Shown here piece after piece: positions 1-13,214 of a DNA stretch of 64,000 bases. The stretch lies in the NCBI GenBank assembly GCA_026686845.1, contig JAIVEN010000015.1, positions 697,001 to 761,000 of the forward strand. The letters are read 5' to 3'. The notes under the pieces were generated by a model that saw nothing but the letters and a program-made list of their open reading frames with translations, was not told the DNA's origin and made no database searches. Both the position numbers and the translations under genes were made by a program. This DNA comes from Adenanthera pavonina (Eukaryota; Streptophyta; Magnoliopsida; Fabales; Fabaceae). Every line of letters starts with the position of its first letter. The first letter of the stretch is position 1.

Positions 1-397
1 CATGTGGCCCAACCTGGTTTGTCTAATTCCTCTGGGCCCAACCTGAACCACGCTATCGAAAATCATATTGATTGGACAAGGTTGAAAATTGTGTCAGTCA
101 ATACTCTTGCTGGTGAGTTAGACCTAGTCTCATCATATTAGGTTGTTCGGGGGAGAAAAAAGAGTATAAGGACTTATATAGATTTTTTCAGAAGTTATCT
201 AACAGTAACTTAAAAAAAATCAATTGTTTTGGGCCTTATTTTGTATTTTTTTTAAAAAAAACTTTAAAAAAATCAAACGAGGCACTGAGTTAGGCCAACA
301 CTTGTCCTTGCTTTTTTTTTTTCACCTCAGTCTCTCTATTTTTTAAGTTTTAAATGATAGAAGGATACTTATTTTCTAAATAATTAATATATTAATA

Positions 398-663
398 CTC
401 CCTCTAGTCCTATATATAAAATCATTTTAACCGAATCACGCGAATTAAGAAAGGGAGTTAAAACTAATTAACTACCTCAATTTCTTCAAAAATTTCAACC
501 TTTTTTCAAAACTACCCTTATTTAATCTCTCTTTTTTTCTCTTTGAATACATTAAATAGGGGCATTTTTTTTGGAAATGCATAATAAATACCACCTCGTA
601 TATTGTAAAAGATCTTATATTTAGGACCAGGACAAAAGATTCTATATATAGGACCGGAGGGAG
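398..663. mobile_element. Stowaway-like MITE (family member 1)
   Basis: This is a 266-bp element with terminal inverted repeats beginning CTCCCTC and ending GAGGGAG, flanked by TA on both sides as expected for Tc1/mariner-type Stowaway elements. The interior has no coding capacity. It is clearly the same family as the element at 55106-55369, with shared blocks over most of its length. Confidence 0.85.
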
Positions 664-1594
664 TATATTGTAATAAAGTTGAATAACTATTGTATACTTT
701 TCAGTGAAGGATAAATATTTTCTTAAAAGGGCTTAGTCTTAGTTTATAAGTATTACACATACTACCAAACATTAGTATTTGCTCCCCAACATATTACCTG
801 ATACAATGTCACATCAAATATAGTATAGCGTTAAATTTTATACTGTAATAAAAATAACAAAATTTTGTCACGTATTATTGCTTTATATATATAAATCATA
901 TCTTATGCTAGGAGAACCCGTTCTATATATATAGTATTCCCAAACAATAAAATTGCTAGTTAATTAACATGATGTTATTAATACACTTTACTCAATGACC
1001 CAAGGATCCCTTCACATTCGGACAATAAGTCAAATAATTTGAATGATTTAATTATGAGCAAAACTTATTGTGTGTGTGTGTATTTTTTGGCAAGAACAAA
1101 CTAATGTACTGAATCCTTGTCATTGGGTTACAATTCAAACTAATGCTCAAGTGGCACATTTCCAACTTGCTGTTTCGAATACTTAAAGTATGTCTTCTAC
1201 TGATAAATTCACTGTTCTGATTGTTTCTTTGTATCATATGTTACGTGATTGCTCCAAGCAAGTTGGCACCACCCCACTTTGCACATTCCAATTGCTTACT
1301 GTAGCATGCTACAAAAGAGAATGCTTATTTGTTTTTATTTAATTGCTTTTGTTGGATTATTTGCACCAAGAAAACAAATTACATTCATTCATTCAATGGA
1401 AAAATTATGGATAGAAGTGCTGATATGAACAGTTGTGCTTGCTTGATCATTTCAGGACTATCGATATGAAAATCAACTTAATTTTTCCTTTTTTGTGTAC
1501 CCAAACTTCATATTGTTTAGGCACTTAATAGAATTTTCTCTATTACAATCATAAAATTTGCAACGAAAACAGAAAAGAATGTTTCCCCTGTTTG
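664..1594. other. Intergenic, AT-rich, no gene seen
   Basis: No convincing coding region is visible. It holds a short (GT)n tract near 1070. Weak similarity to the 3' flank of the 19-kb TNL begins near its right edge. Confidence 0.6.
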
Positions 1595-4500
1595 CAGTAC
1601 TAGCACTGGATGTTCTTCCAGGGCATCAACTAGTTACTGATACAAACAATTAAATGAAAGCAACAACACACAAATTCTGATTTTCTCAATGCATTTCGTT
1701 TCTAAAATTATTATCTTTTATTTCTTTCTCATTAATTGTGAATAAAAAGCAATTACGAGCAAACAATATTATCTTTCCTCAAGCCATTGCATGGTAGCAC
1801 ATAAACTATGCTCTATTTGCTCTGGGTTAAGGTTTATGTATAGACATTAAAAAAGTAAACATGTATTGCAAAACATCTTGCAAAAAATGTGTGTGTGTGT
1901 GTGTAAACATAAAATAAAGCAAAGATGGTGGGTGAGTTACCTATGATGAGTAATCGTTTGATTATCTTCTTTTGTTTCTTGGTGGCAAGGCCGGGACATC
2001 TTCTTCTCCTGACTCTTGATCGATGCACTACTCTCATTCTACGCCACTCTTCAATTTCTTCCATCTTTGACTCCATTCCAACAAATTTGGTTTTGCAACA
2101 TGGTAAGGTAGGCTGTAGTTTTGTCCATACACCTGTGACAATTTCTTCAATTAATTTTGTTTCAAGCCTGCATGAAAGAGATGATTAATAAAAAAAAGTT
2201 AAGTGACATTCTTAAATTTTGTAAAAATAGGATATTTCAGAACCGGAAATAATAATAAATATGGCGGCAAAGAAACAGACATACACAATGCATATACAAT
2301 ATATCTCTTTAAATGCTTATATCCTTGAAAATAATTTAACTCTATCGCTAGAAGTATATTTTACTGTTCGTACGTAGTTTATTCATTTTTTGTAAAATCA
2401 CTTATTGATTCATTATTTATTTGAAAACGATCACTCAATTTTGATCAGAGAGTGAGTATGAAAAAAACTTATATACAGCTACTAGATTATATGGTAGTTT
2501 ACTTATTAAATTATACACTACTATTATGAGTACGTACATTATACTACTCTCGGTTAAGATTAAATTAATTAATTAATTAATTAAAGTGGTTCTGCTATAT
2601 ATATGCTTGAAAAACCATTACTGGAAAAAAAAATTCAAATAAATTAACTTTATGCTCAGTAAGCATTCTTTTTTAATTTAAAATTATTCGACAGTGAAAA
2701 TAAGATAAAATCATAAACTCATTAGACCTCAACATAACCGAACTATTTTTATTCTCATCTTCAAATATAGCCAGATTATGTCTTTGAATCAAATGTCAGA
2801 TATAATTCTGTTAATTTTGAAGTTCAGTTAAAGTGATTATTCATAACCAGATAGATCTCGAAATTCATAACCTGAAATACGTGAAACGTACAGATCTTTA
2901 GAGTCATAGCCAGATATATTTGCAACTTCTTTCAAGGCATCTCTCCATCTCTGTACCTTCTCTCTGTTTTGACCAAATCTTTCACTGTGTCTCCTAAAAG
3001 CATCTGCAAAGGCTCTTCTCTGATGTCGTACATCAGATGGATCTATATTATAAAACACCGGGATAACTTGTCTACCCAAAAATCTCCTGGACTCAAGAAT
3101 TTTTTGGAGTTCATCCAAACACCAACTAGAAGAAGCATAATTTTGGGAGAGAATAACAAGGGAGATGAGAGATTCATCAATTGTTCGAAGAAGTTGATCA
3201 GAAATAACATCTCCTCTCTGAAGCTCGTCATTTATGAAAGTTATGATCCCCCTGTGTTGAAGAGCAGCGTGTAAATGGGCTGTGAAGCCTCTCCGGGTGT
3301 CTTCTCCTCTGAAACTTAAGAAAACATGATACTTCCATGGTGGGGTCGTCGAGTTGAAGGAAGAGGAAATGCAGGCAGCTTCATCACTAGCATCCATACT
3401 CCGAAAAAAGAAGGCGATCGAGAGCAATGTAGAACGTCGACGGATATGCTCAGTACATTAAGCCGGCATCTTGATCAGCCATATGGTCTTCGAAATTGGG
3501 TTGACTGGACACTCTGAAGTTTAGGTATTGGAAAGTTCAAGGAGTTTTTTGATTTGGAAAGATTATGATATGAGCTATCTTAATTCTCATCTGTCATATT
3601 TTCTGAATTTTTCAATAATTAACTTTGGGAAAAGCTTATCACGAAACAGCTAAAAAATAAAAATTAGTATTTGCTTTAAAAGTCGCCGTAAATGTTATTT
3701 TGGCCAGTCAAAAAGTCGCCGTCGGTTCCCAAAATCCAAGAAAGTGCTCCTTTGCTTCACGTGTTTGGTAGTGAAGTTACTTCATTTTGTTTGTTCGAGC
3801 ACCAGGGACCTTCGCTGGAGCGCTTCATGCTCACCATTTAAAAAATAGTTTGTTCGAGCACCACTAGTTTTAATTTAGGTGGTTTAAATTTATAATTTTT
3901 TATTTTAATTTTTTAAATAATAAAATATTTTTTAAAAAAGTGACAGTTATATAATTATTTTTTATTTTATATTTTGTATCTAATAAAATAAGAATATATA
4001 AAAAATATAATAACAAAATAAGATTAAATCTAGACTATATATTCAATTTTAATTTAGATAATAAAAAATAATAATGAGCATTGGGTGGTCATTATTGTGA
4101 TGGACACAGTGAGCACCCAATGAATTTCCCACCACCACACTACATATATAGAACAGTGACGATGTTGCAAACAGAGAGAAAAGTGAGCACAAGAGTGTGC
4201 TGAGGAGGAATGAAAATGGATTTCAGGTCCCCTTTTTCATGCCTTGAAAAATAAAAATTAGGTGGTGGAAAAGCAATGATCAACACGGTTTGGAAATTAG
4301 GCGATGGAAACCAACATTTAATTAATTATTATTTAATGAATAAAGAATTTTTCTTTTACTTTTACTAAATTATACACGACTTCTTTTTGTTTTCTTTGCA
4401 ACTGCGGAGATGTTGATCGAAGATAGTGTGAACTGTGAACACTATTATGTTTTGGAAATTAAAGGCTGGAACTTACCAACAGTTTATCATTATTTAGTGA

Positions 4501-4640
4501 ATATAAATTTATTTTTATTTTATATATAATTTTGAATACATTTTTTTAAAATTTCTTTATATATATATATGTATAAATTTCTTTACTACTTGGAGATGTT
4601 GAAGAGAAAATTGCTTCTGTTTGTGTTTCAACAGCTTTTA
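1595..4640. repeat. Segmental duplication, copy A (TIR-gene block)
   Basis: This block aligns collinearly with scattered segments of 18960-31200. The 3' flank (1620-1830 with 18990-19300), the C-terminal tail, the intron 1 sequence, the TIR exon, its 5' flank (3420-3800 with 25820-26430) and a further flank (4150-4640 with 30720-31190) all match in the same order. Copy A is compact. Copy B is expanded by MITEs, a copia element and retained NB-ARC/LRR sequence. Confidence 0.85.
1834..3397 (-). CDS. TIR-only (TIR-X) protein derived from a TNL by internal deletion
   Basis: The proposed CDS is complement(join(1834..2167,2892..3397)), 279 residues. Exon 1 encodes a complete TIR domain (about residues 22-165): SFRGEDT near residue 28, the SWCLDEL motif with the presumed NADase glutamate at residue 96, and the FYNIDPSDVR motif. 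I chose the ATG at 3397 because the homologous copy at 25765 starts the same way. The donor GTACG after codon 168 and the acceptor TGCAG at 2168 join in phase (CT plus G gives Leu). Exon 2 begins like a TNL exon 2 for about 34 residues, then jumps directly to the C-terminal tail of the C-JID region, so the P-loop, the rest of NB-ARC and all LRRs are missing. No stop or frameshift interrupts the 840-nt frame. Plant TIR domains are known NAD-cleaving enzymes in immunity, and TIR-only proteins exist naturally. Whether this copy is expressed is unknown; it could be a young pseudogene. Confidence 0.6.
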
Positions 4641-5622
4641 GTGTATGTTAACCTTGCGTTTCACCTCTTGAAACGCAGCTGAACGCAGGCAACTCAGCTT
4701 CAATGTACGCCCTGCGTCCGATTCTAGTCACGTTCATTTTTGAGAAAAAATTTGAATTATCTAAATTTAAGTTGGATGGTCAAAATTTAAAGATTGTTTT
4801 TTATTTCAAAGTAAAACTTCTATTTTTTAAGAAAAAATAGTCGCCAGAAAATTATGTTTAGTTTACACTCTGTACTTGTTAAAATAAAAAATAGTAAGAA
4901 TAAAATAAAATATTAACTAACGCCACATATATAGTGGCTCAAATTCCCATCAACATATTCGATCAATTGTTTATATCGACTTTCTTTTTGGGCCACACAG
5001 ACTGATGGGCCTTTCATCTGTTTTTTTCTCTTGAACAACACATACAATACTCTAATACATAGCTAACATCCAAAATTTATCGTTTATAAAAAAAAAAACC
5101 AAAATTTATTAAACCACCATCCTTCTGCAGTTATTGTATAGGTTGATGCTTTTATCAATGTACAATGACTCTATAACTATACTATATATTTATTTGTTAA
5201 TACTATGAAATATACTATTTTGCTGGCAAAAAAGAAAAGGCAATAAGGGATGACGAAGAAGGAGTCCTGAAATTACCAAGCAAATTCAATTAATTATTAG
5301 CAACCTGATAATTAGAAATAACTAGTGAGTAAAATGAATGCAATAGATCTAATCGGCCAATGATGATTTCAAAAACTCGAATTTAATCCATGCTAAGAAT
5401 CTTTTATTATACCAAAAAGTTTGGGCGATTGAATCCCGATGGCTCATTACGGCATTATTCTATGTTTCTCTTTTGACAGCATCATATCTCATGACTGCAA
5501 TGATCAATGCCACATTGAAATTGTCACTTAATTAAGAAGTGAATTTTTTACAACATATAGTTTGTTTTTTTATTAGTAAAAACCGCTGCTGCCTCCGTGT
5601 CAAGTTATCATAATAAAAAATA

Positions 5623-5660
<38 letters not shown>

Positions 5661-8600
5661 AATTTTAATGGAAAAAATTTGTTAGTATTAGTTAATTCTA
5701 AATTTGTCTAACTCTGTCGGAATAAAAATCAAATCACCAACAAATACTCTTGCACAAACAATATATTAAAAGAGCAACTTAAAACATCAATATCCATAAG
5801 ATATGTTAGTCATTTTAAAATAGAGATCAGTCGCGGAACCCATGCCAATAAATAGTCCACCACAAGATCAATAATTGTGCTAGCAATGCATCTATGTAAT
5901 ACACGAATTATTTTGATAATTGTTGCCAAATAATTCAACTAAATAGAGGTAATTCACGGATCCCACATTCTCATCTTAGTTGCACTTTATACAAATTTAG
6001 TATGGAATATATGTTGTAATCTATTAAATAAGCCTATTTTTTATTAAATAAATCTCAATTATCCTCCATAACATTAATTAGATTTGCATTATGTAAAAGC
6101 TTTTATTATTTTCTCAACAATAAATTAAATGTTATATAATAAATTTACTAATTATAATTTTTTACTAATTTTAACATACAAAGAATGTATCTTTCCTTTA
6201 TATAGTTAGTTTTATTAATTTTAACATATAATAACATATTCAGAACCCCAGGAACAAATCTTCCTTTATAGTAATAATCTAGAAACTTCATAATCTACAC
6301 ATAAAAAATGGTTGTGCATCTAAACCCTCAACATCGTCAGCTCAATCTAACTTAGATAACCCGATTTTATTTTGACCCAAAAAGGACACAACCTGAAATA
6401 AAAACGATAATGCCTAGGCTGGGCTAGTCAATTGGCCATATCTGTTTCTGGACTATCCATCAAGACCAAAAGCCTTGGTCTTGCCTGCGGTGTTAATTAC
6501 ACACACACAACCAATTAGCCTATGGATTTGAACCTTTATTTTCCCAAAACACAAAATTCTTAATAATTGTAAAGCAACCGTATGCACGAATCGCATAAAA
6601 TGCTCTAGTAATTCAACATCACAATATATATTAATTTAATGCAAAAAAAATTATATACTTGTTCATATAAAATATACAAAAAAATGGCTTATGTAATTTA
6701 AGAAATCACTCAAAGCTTTAATTAAGGTATCCAAAGCAAAATTTATTATTAATGGTGTCCTTACTTATCTGATAAGTGATGCATGTAACTATGACTCAGT
6801 TAGATGACTATCCCATCTTATGTAATACATTGAATTTTCATTTATTAAAGTCATAGGTATGCAAAATTAAAAATATATTATTCTTCATTCAAATAGCAAT
6901 AAAGAAGATATGTCACTAAAAATATTATTTACAATTCTGGCTTAAAAAATACTTAATTACAACAATTTTAAACTACTGAATTAAGGACAATAAAAACTTC
7001 AAAAAATTATTTTTGTCCGTTAAATATCAAACAATAGATTTTACGAAATCACTATTTTCACATATTAGCTTAACATATCAATCCTTGACTTGAGATTAAT
7101 TGACTTGTTTAACTCCTTCAACTCTCAATTCATTATAAGTTGACCCATTCAACTCGTGCTTCATAATGAAATGACCCATACAACCTATTATGACAACGTT
7201 ATTATTGTTAATCTTTTAAAGTTTAATAACTCTATTATTAATTCTTGGTAAAAAAAAAAAAGAAGAAGAAGAAGAAAAACTCAACTAAAAGGATACATCA
7301 ATCTAACATAAGTAAGTTTATCCATCATATTGGTCCAAAAACAAGAGTTTCCATGTATAATTAACGGATCCATCATAAACGGATCGTTGGAAGAGGGACG
7401 TCCGTAGAGTACTGCAAAAAAGTTTCAGTCCTGAATATCTATATGAGAGAGACGTCAAACTATTCTTCTTGAAGCAAGGCGCCTGAAACAGAAGTATAAG
7501 ATACTATACAATGGTCAGCAACACAGGGTCATGAACTTTCCATGTTTGCATTCAGCTTGTTGGTCCTGCGTGTAATAATATACAGATATATTATTATATT
7601 CAAAACTAATTTTAAATTTTAAATTCCATTGAAGATAAATATTATTTAATAATCAATTTGATTCCATTTTAGTTGGTAATTTCAGATCCTTATTGATTAT
7701 GTTGATTGTTAGCTTGTCCTGCCATCATTTGTAGTCGACAACATTATGACAAATTTAAAGCTGAAATTTATGATTATGGCAAAAAAAAATCAAGATAATT
7801 ACATTAATCTTGATTGAATTAAAATTTGATAATACTACATTATAGATTGAACAAATTTTAAATGGCTCCATTCAAAATTTGAACATTAGGTATATACTGT
7901 CGACATAGCATAAGATATAGATATATAACTTCATTCAAAACTAATTTTTAAATTTTAAATTTCTATGAAAATCAATATTAATTAATAATCAATTTGATTC
8001 CAACTTAGTTTGTAATTTCAGATAGTTATTTATTCTTTTCATATCTTTTCAATGTTATTTATTTCTCAATTTTGGACATTTAGATTTTATGTACGGCTCA
8101 GATATTGTTCAACAGTGGATTGACAGAGGTTTTGATGGAGATGGTTCATATTCCATAGGTCAGATTCTGGATTTAATAATCAAAGTAATATTTAAATAAA
8201 ATCAATCACTTGTCTAGAATATAAAAAAGTTTATTCACTCAATAATTTAATCTAATAAAATTTTGAGATATATATCAATCGCAAATTTTAAACTTAATAT
8301 ACGAAAAAAAAATCTAAATATCACACGCAGGAAAAATGAAGTTTATTCTGAAACTGAGTCCGCATATTATGATTTCTGACCAGAAGCCTTCTGCACGGGA
8401 CAATGGAATATAAGAAGCCAATCGAATTAATTAAAAGAGAAATCCAATTATAAACTTGAAGCTATAAAGAAGACGACACACATAAGTTGCATTGGTATAT
8501 AATTGAATTGGAAAATCTGTCAATTAAACCGGTGTTGGTAAATAATTGAATTGGGAGAATTTTAAATTTTTAACTCGGATTAATTGCAAACCTTACACAA

Positions 8601-10440
8601 ATGAATAAGAAGCAGGAGGAATTCCACTCCAACATTGTACAAAAACAGCCAAAACAACCCGTGTACAAACGAATAAGAAGTATAAGAGGAATACCACTCC
8701 GACATGATAGATAAGGATTTCCACCTTGACATTGTCTGCAACAATAAAAATATACAATCATTATCCATGTGACTAAACAAAAAAAAGAAGGAAAAAAAAT
8801 GAAAAGATAATCATGCGTGAAAAAGAAATTGAAATTAGAGATGGAATGATGGTTACTAATAACATGTGTATTTATGGAGTTAAGGGCAACAAATGGAGTA
8901 GAAAATAATGGTCTTAAATTACATTCATAATATCAAATCAAATTTCGAAATGATTATGGAACGAAATAATGGTCTTAAAAGCAAATTTAAAAATTCATTA
9001 ACCACACATTTAAAACCTTTTATTCTTTTGATTCTCATTGCTTTATATTTAAACAAACATGGAAAAAATAATTGATTGTAAAAAAGCTAATAAAACGAAT
9101 ATAATCAAATTCAATATAAAATGGAAACCGTTAAAGGAAGAAGATAATTATATTTTTAAATAATTCAAAAATACATTGAATATATCATATTCATTTGAAG
9201 GAAAATTTGAATGTCAATTAATTAGATATTAAATTTGATTTCTTATATTAAAAGACCACATTAACTACATTATATATCTATATACATATTATTATTATAG
9301 AGTTGGTATAAAGGGTTCCATTTTTTCCATCTCATCAGACTAATGTTGCGGCACAAAATTCCAACACATTACTCAAGAATATTTTACTTTAGTATATATA
9401 TAATGGATAGATAGATAGATAGAAGATTCATAATTCTACAAATCAGGAATCAAATGTGCTGAAATTGTTAAGATATAATATCTATAACTAATTGTTTAGT
9501 TTCCCTTTACAGAAACAGAGCTATCTCTTTGGCCGAATTTCTTCATCAAAATTTCAAATTATGATATCACCATTTCATTGAAAATATTAATCTAAGGTTT
9601 TAATTTTTAAGGCTGTAGTGGAGTCCTAAAACACTAAATAAAAAGTGAGGGATACAATCAAATGAAGTAATAAAACAACTATTAAAAAAATTAAAACATG
9701 TGAATTTTATATTGTATTAAAACATTATAAATATCTGGAATTAAAAAAAATGAAAATATTTAAAAATTTTCCTTTAACCTGTGTGATGATTCATAACAAA
9801 TTCGAAAAGAAATTTATAGATTCAAAATCTTACATATAGCATGTGCTTGAGCTTGAGAAAGACTATATAGTCACCCATAATTCACAAATGAATAAACCAA
9901 TGCATGTGTGTTCACTTTTGCGGTACCTTTTAGTAATCAATACGTGTATAAGAATATTTTTCTTTTTTCTTTTTATAAGTCGGAACAATATAAGAATATT
10001 TTTGTAATATTGTTGAGTGGATGAAACAACCAACATGCATTTTAATTGTTAAACATGTTCAAGAACTAATTTACTAGATGAACTAACACAGCTTTTTGAA
10101 ATTGTAAATTATATAACAGTTACAGTGAAACGACAAAAAAATTATAAATAATTTTATTTCAACAAATTCTCTCTAAAAACTTCATATATGTTATACATGA
10201 AGTAAACAATGTTGAGCAATTATCTAAAAAATCTTTTAGGTTTCATTCCTCACCGTTTGGGTCATGATCGGTAACAAATTTGAAAAGAAATATAGAGATT
10301 TTAAAGCATATTAATAAGTGAACTATTATAGCATATTCGACTGACGCGAAGAACAATTTTTATACTTATTTAAGATATTCATATCTTTTGCTTAACAAGG
10401 ACTTTTATCTGATAATTAAAGACAAATTAAATTTGTGACA
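4641..10440. other. Gene-poor AT-rich stretch
   Basis: No supportable gene was found. Contents are an AT/GT microsatellite at about 5615-5660, an A-rich tract running into (GAA)n near 7250, a local duplication at 7581-8034, a short repeated motif pair at 8600-8720 (two approximately 37-bp versions of one segment), and a (GATA)n tract at about 9405. A 9-bp perfect hairpin sits near 4657-4680. Everything else looks like decayed intergenic sequence. Confidence 0.6.
7581..8034 (+). repeat. Local direct duplication, about 120 bp
   Basis: The segments at about 7581-7699 and 7915-8034 are diverged direct repeats that share several blocks, including the run around 'caatttgattcca'. About 215 bp of unrelated sequence separates them. 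No terminal inverted repeats were seen, so this is either a local duplication or two truncated copies of one repeat. Confidence 0.6.
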
Positions 10441-10453
10441 AACTATGACATCC

Positions 10454-10461
10454 TATATATA
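10454..10461 (+). promoter_or_regulatory. TATA box of the defensin-like gene
   Basis: TATATATA lies 91 bp upstream of the start codon at 10545, which would place the transcription start near 10485 with a leader of about 60 nt. The assignment rests on position and motif only. Confidence 0.5.
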
Positions 10462-10544
10462 CCTCTTCTCTCCCTTGGTTACATGCACAGATTGACATCA
10501 AAGATTATATTGAACTCTATTGTTGTTGTTCTCACTCATTCGAA

Positions 10545-11169
10545 ATGGCTAAGATTTCATTCATACAAATTTTCTTCTTTCTTGTCATGGTCATCTCAGG
10601 TGAACTTATTATCAGCAAGTCTTTTTTGACATTTGAATTCTAATTAAATATTTATGAGAAATTAGGTAGTTTTAACATTTGTGCATGTATTTAGATCTGT
10701 ATTTAGGTGTTTGTCACCCACACAAGCACACACATAATATGCATTTGAAAACACACATATCAATTGGCTAACATATTCTCAAATAGGATCTAAATGCTCA
10801 AGTTTTTTCCTAAGAATCAATCACCAATATCAAATATAAATAGTGTAGGGAGTTGAATGATTCACAAGCCTTAAATAGTTCAAATTATAAGCATAATCTT
10901 TCTTAATTTATAAATATATTTCCAGTTTTCATAAAAGTAGTATATCCTCAACTATTCGCATAATATTTCTTAACGTTGGCTTCTTTTTTTTAACAGTTAT
11001 GTCAATGAGAGGTGAAGCTGCTATCTGCGATAAAGTTTTAGATCCAACAAGGTGCATTCTTAAAAACTGTCGGCAGAAATGCTATGTAGCACACAAAGGC
11101 CGAGGAATATGCGTCGAAAACATTAATCAACCAGGAATTTATCAATGTCAATGCATCTACAATTGTTGA
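10545..11169 (+). CDS. Defensin-like (LCR/DEFL) secreted cysteine-rich peptide
   Basis: The CDS is join(10545..10599,10997..11169), 75 residues. Exon 1 encodes a hydrophobic signal peptide (MAKISFIQIFFFLVMVIS). The intron of 397 bp has a GT donor at 10600 and an AG acceptor ending at 10996, after a pyrimidine-rich tract, and falls inside the Val codon after the signal core, the usual place in this family. The mature part has eight cysteines spaced C-8-C-4-C-3-C-9-C-11-C-1-C-3-C, including the CxxxC and CxC pattern of the cysteine-stabilised alpha-beta defensin fold. Such peptides are secreted and act as antimicrobials or signals in reproduction or symbiosis; the sequence does not say which. 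The gene ends with Cys then TGA. A TATA box is well placed. A dead, truncated copy lies at 31469-31622, downstream of the other TNL copy. Confidence 0.85.
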
Positions 11170-11654
11170 TCTTTTTATTGTCTTGTTACTACAATGTTAA
11201 TGGATATTATATATGCATATATAAGTTCGTGTTTGTGCACACACTTTTGTGTACATGCATACCTGAATTAATAATAAATATGAAGTTAATTTATGTGTGT
11301 TTAATCTTTTATGTTTCATATATTCTTATGTGTGTGTGTGTGTTTTAGCTGTATTCCACGTCATTTAGGGCAACAAATCTTTATAGAGACCTTAATGATT
11401 CAAGGTGCAATGTCAATCTCTGTTATGAAACAAAAATAAAAGAATTACTTTCGGAATTTCAAATACAAATGTTATGCATTAAGTTTTGCCCCTAGTTTTG
11501 GGAAGATATATACCCACTACTGTAAGGACAAAATAAAATGCAATTTTACATTTACAATCTCTGCTTTTTTTTTTTTTATAAACAAAATTTGGTGGACTAT
11601 ATTTATAGGCTATTAATATGTAGAAAAAGCAGCGAAAGGCGGAAGGGTACATAC

Positions 11655-11688
<34 letters not shown>

Positions 11689-12249
11689 TGGTTACAATAG
11701 GCCGAAGCCTAACACATCACATTAAAGTTTTTTTTTTTTATCAATACAACATATTAAAGTTACGTCAAAAGGATTATGCCAAATGTAAAAAGTTTTATTG
11801 TAAGGATCCTATTCGCGCCATGACATCTGCAGGTTTAGTTATACTCCTTGCAACGTGTGAGGAGTAGAGGCGAAATATATTTGATCATGGAAAAGGAAAC
11901 AGAGATTGGCATTTCTTGTATGATTAATTCTTCAACCAAACCACGTGTCACTTTCATCGACATCGAATTTTTTGAAGAGAGAGAGTAGAGAAGATGTAAT
12001 ATAAATAAGGGAAAATTACATTTTAATAATAAAATAATAAATTAATTACAAAATAAGACCAGTTATCACTTAATATTTCAATTTTACTACTTAGTATTCT
12101 AAATTTTAACATTTTTTTTAGCTAAAATCTTTGTTTGTAATTAATTTATTTTACCGATCCTTATATATAATTTTCCCTATAAATAAGTAGGATATTTCAC
12201 CTGATGATATATGCTTTAAGTGATTTTCTCATTTCATGTTGGTAGAGGT

Positions 12250-12280
<31 letters not shown>

Positions 12281-12663
12281 GGGAGGCTTGTATTTTATTT
12301 ATTTATTTATTTAGCTTGAATGTGAAGGCTTGTGATTATATTCGATATCTGCCTTCCTTTTTCTTTTTGGGAAATATATGCCTCTTTAGTAGTACGGGAA
12401 AATGGGAGTAATTGTTTAAAATATATTACATTCATCCCACAAAATATATATATATATATACATAATACATTCAACTTTTTTGTTCCTGCAAAAATATTAT
12501 ATAAAACTTTTTTTTCGATATAATATTTGACTCAATCAAATTTAAGTAGTGTTAAGCCTGAAATGAGAGTAATTCTCCTAACATAATTTTTTTCAATTCA
12601 AAATTCAGAAGACTCAAACTGGAAATCTTATTTAAGGGGTATTGAGTTTCTTACCATTAAATC
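11170..12663. other. Intergenic with microsatellites
   Basis: No gene is supported. The stretch contains the likely 3' UTR of the defensin-like gene, (GT)n near 11330, (CATA)n followed by (TA)n at about 11648-11690, (GA)n at about 12248-12278, and (TTTA)n near 12297-12313. Confidence 0.6.
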
Positions 12664-13214
12664 TAGAGGTGTGTAAGAATTGGGTTGGGATGGTTTTTAC
12701 CCATATTGGTTGCTCGGCAAATTGAGCTAGGTATCGAGCCATTGTCAGGTCTGTCCAATATCAAATAATTTTTTAAAATATTAAAAAATAAAATAAAAAA
12801 TAACTTTATTTATTAATAAAAAGTACAATTAGTTATATAAAAATAGATTTTCATGAAAAATAATATTAGGATAAAAATTAATTTTTTAAAAAATTATAAA
12901 TATTTACAATTATACATTATTTTCACATAATATTAAACTAAAAATCAATTTAAAATTTTAAATAAAATTAAAACATCAAAATCTTAAAATTTTTCATATT
13001 AATTATATAATAAATATATTACATAAGATATATAGAAAAAATATCTTATAAAATTAATTAATATTCATAAAATGATAGAAATTTTCTAAAGAAATAAGAA
13101 TATATTTATTATGGATCAGGCTAAGCAAAACATATTTAGTCTGAAGCTCGGCCGGCTCGATAGGGTCGGGTTGAACCAAACCAACCGAGCTACACGTTTA
13201 CTTGCGCAATCCTA
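12664..13214. mobile_element. Non-autonomous hAT-type element (about 551 bp)
   Basis: The ends are TAGAGGTGTGTAAG on the left and, read inward on the other strand, TAGGATTGCGCAAG on the right: short imperfect terminal inverted repeats of the TAGGGGTG type. It is flanked by ATTAAATC and ATTAAATT, an 8-bp target duplication matching at 7 of 8 positions, as expected for hAT transposons. The interior is AT-rich and non-coding. Confidence 0.75.

Noticed and set aside
1925..2188. Plus-strand 87-codon open frame
   Set aside because: It is the antisense shadow of the minus-strand fused TNL exon.
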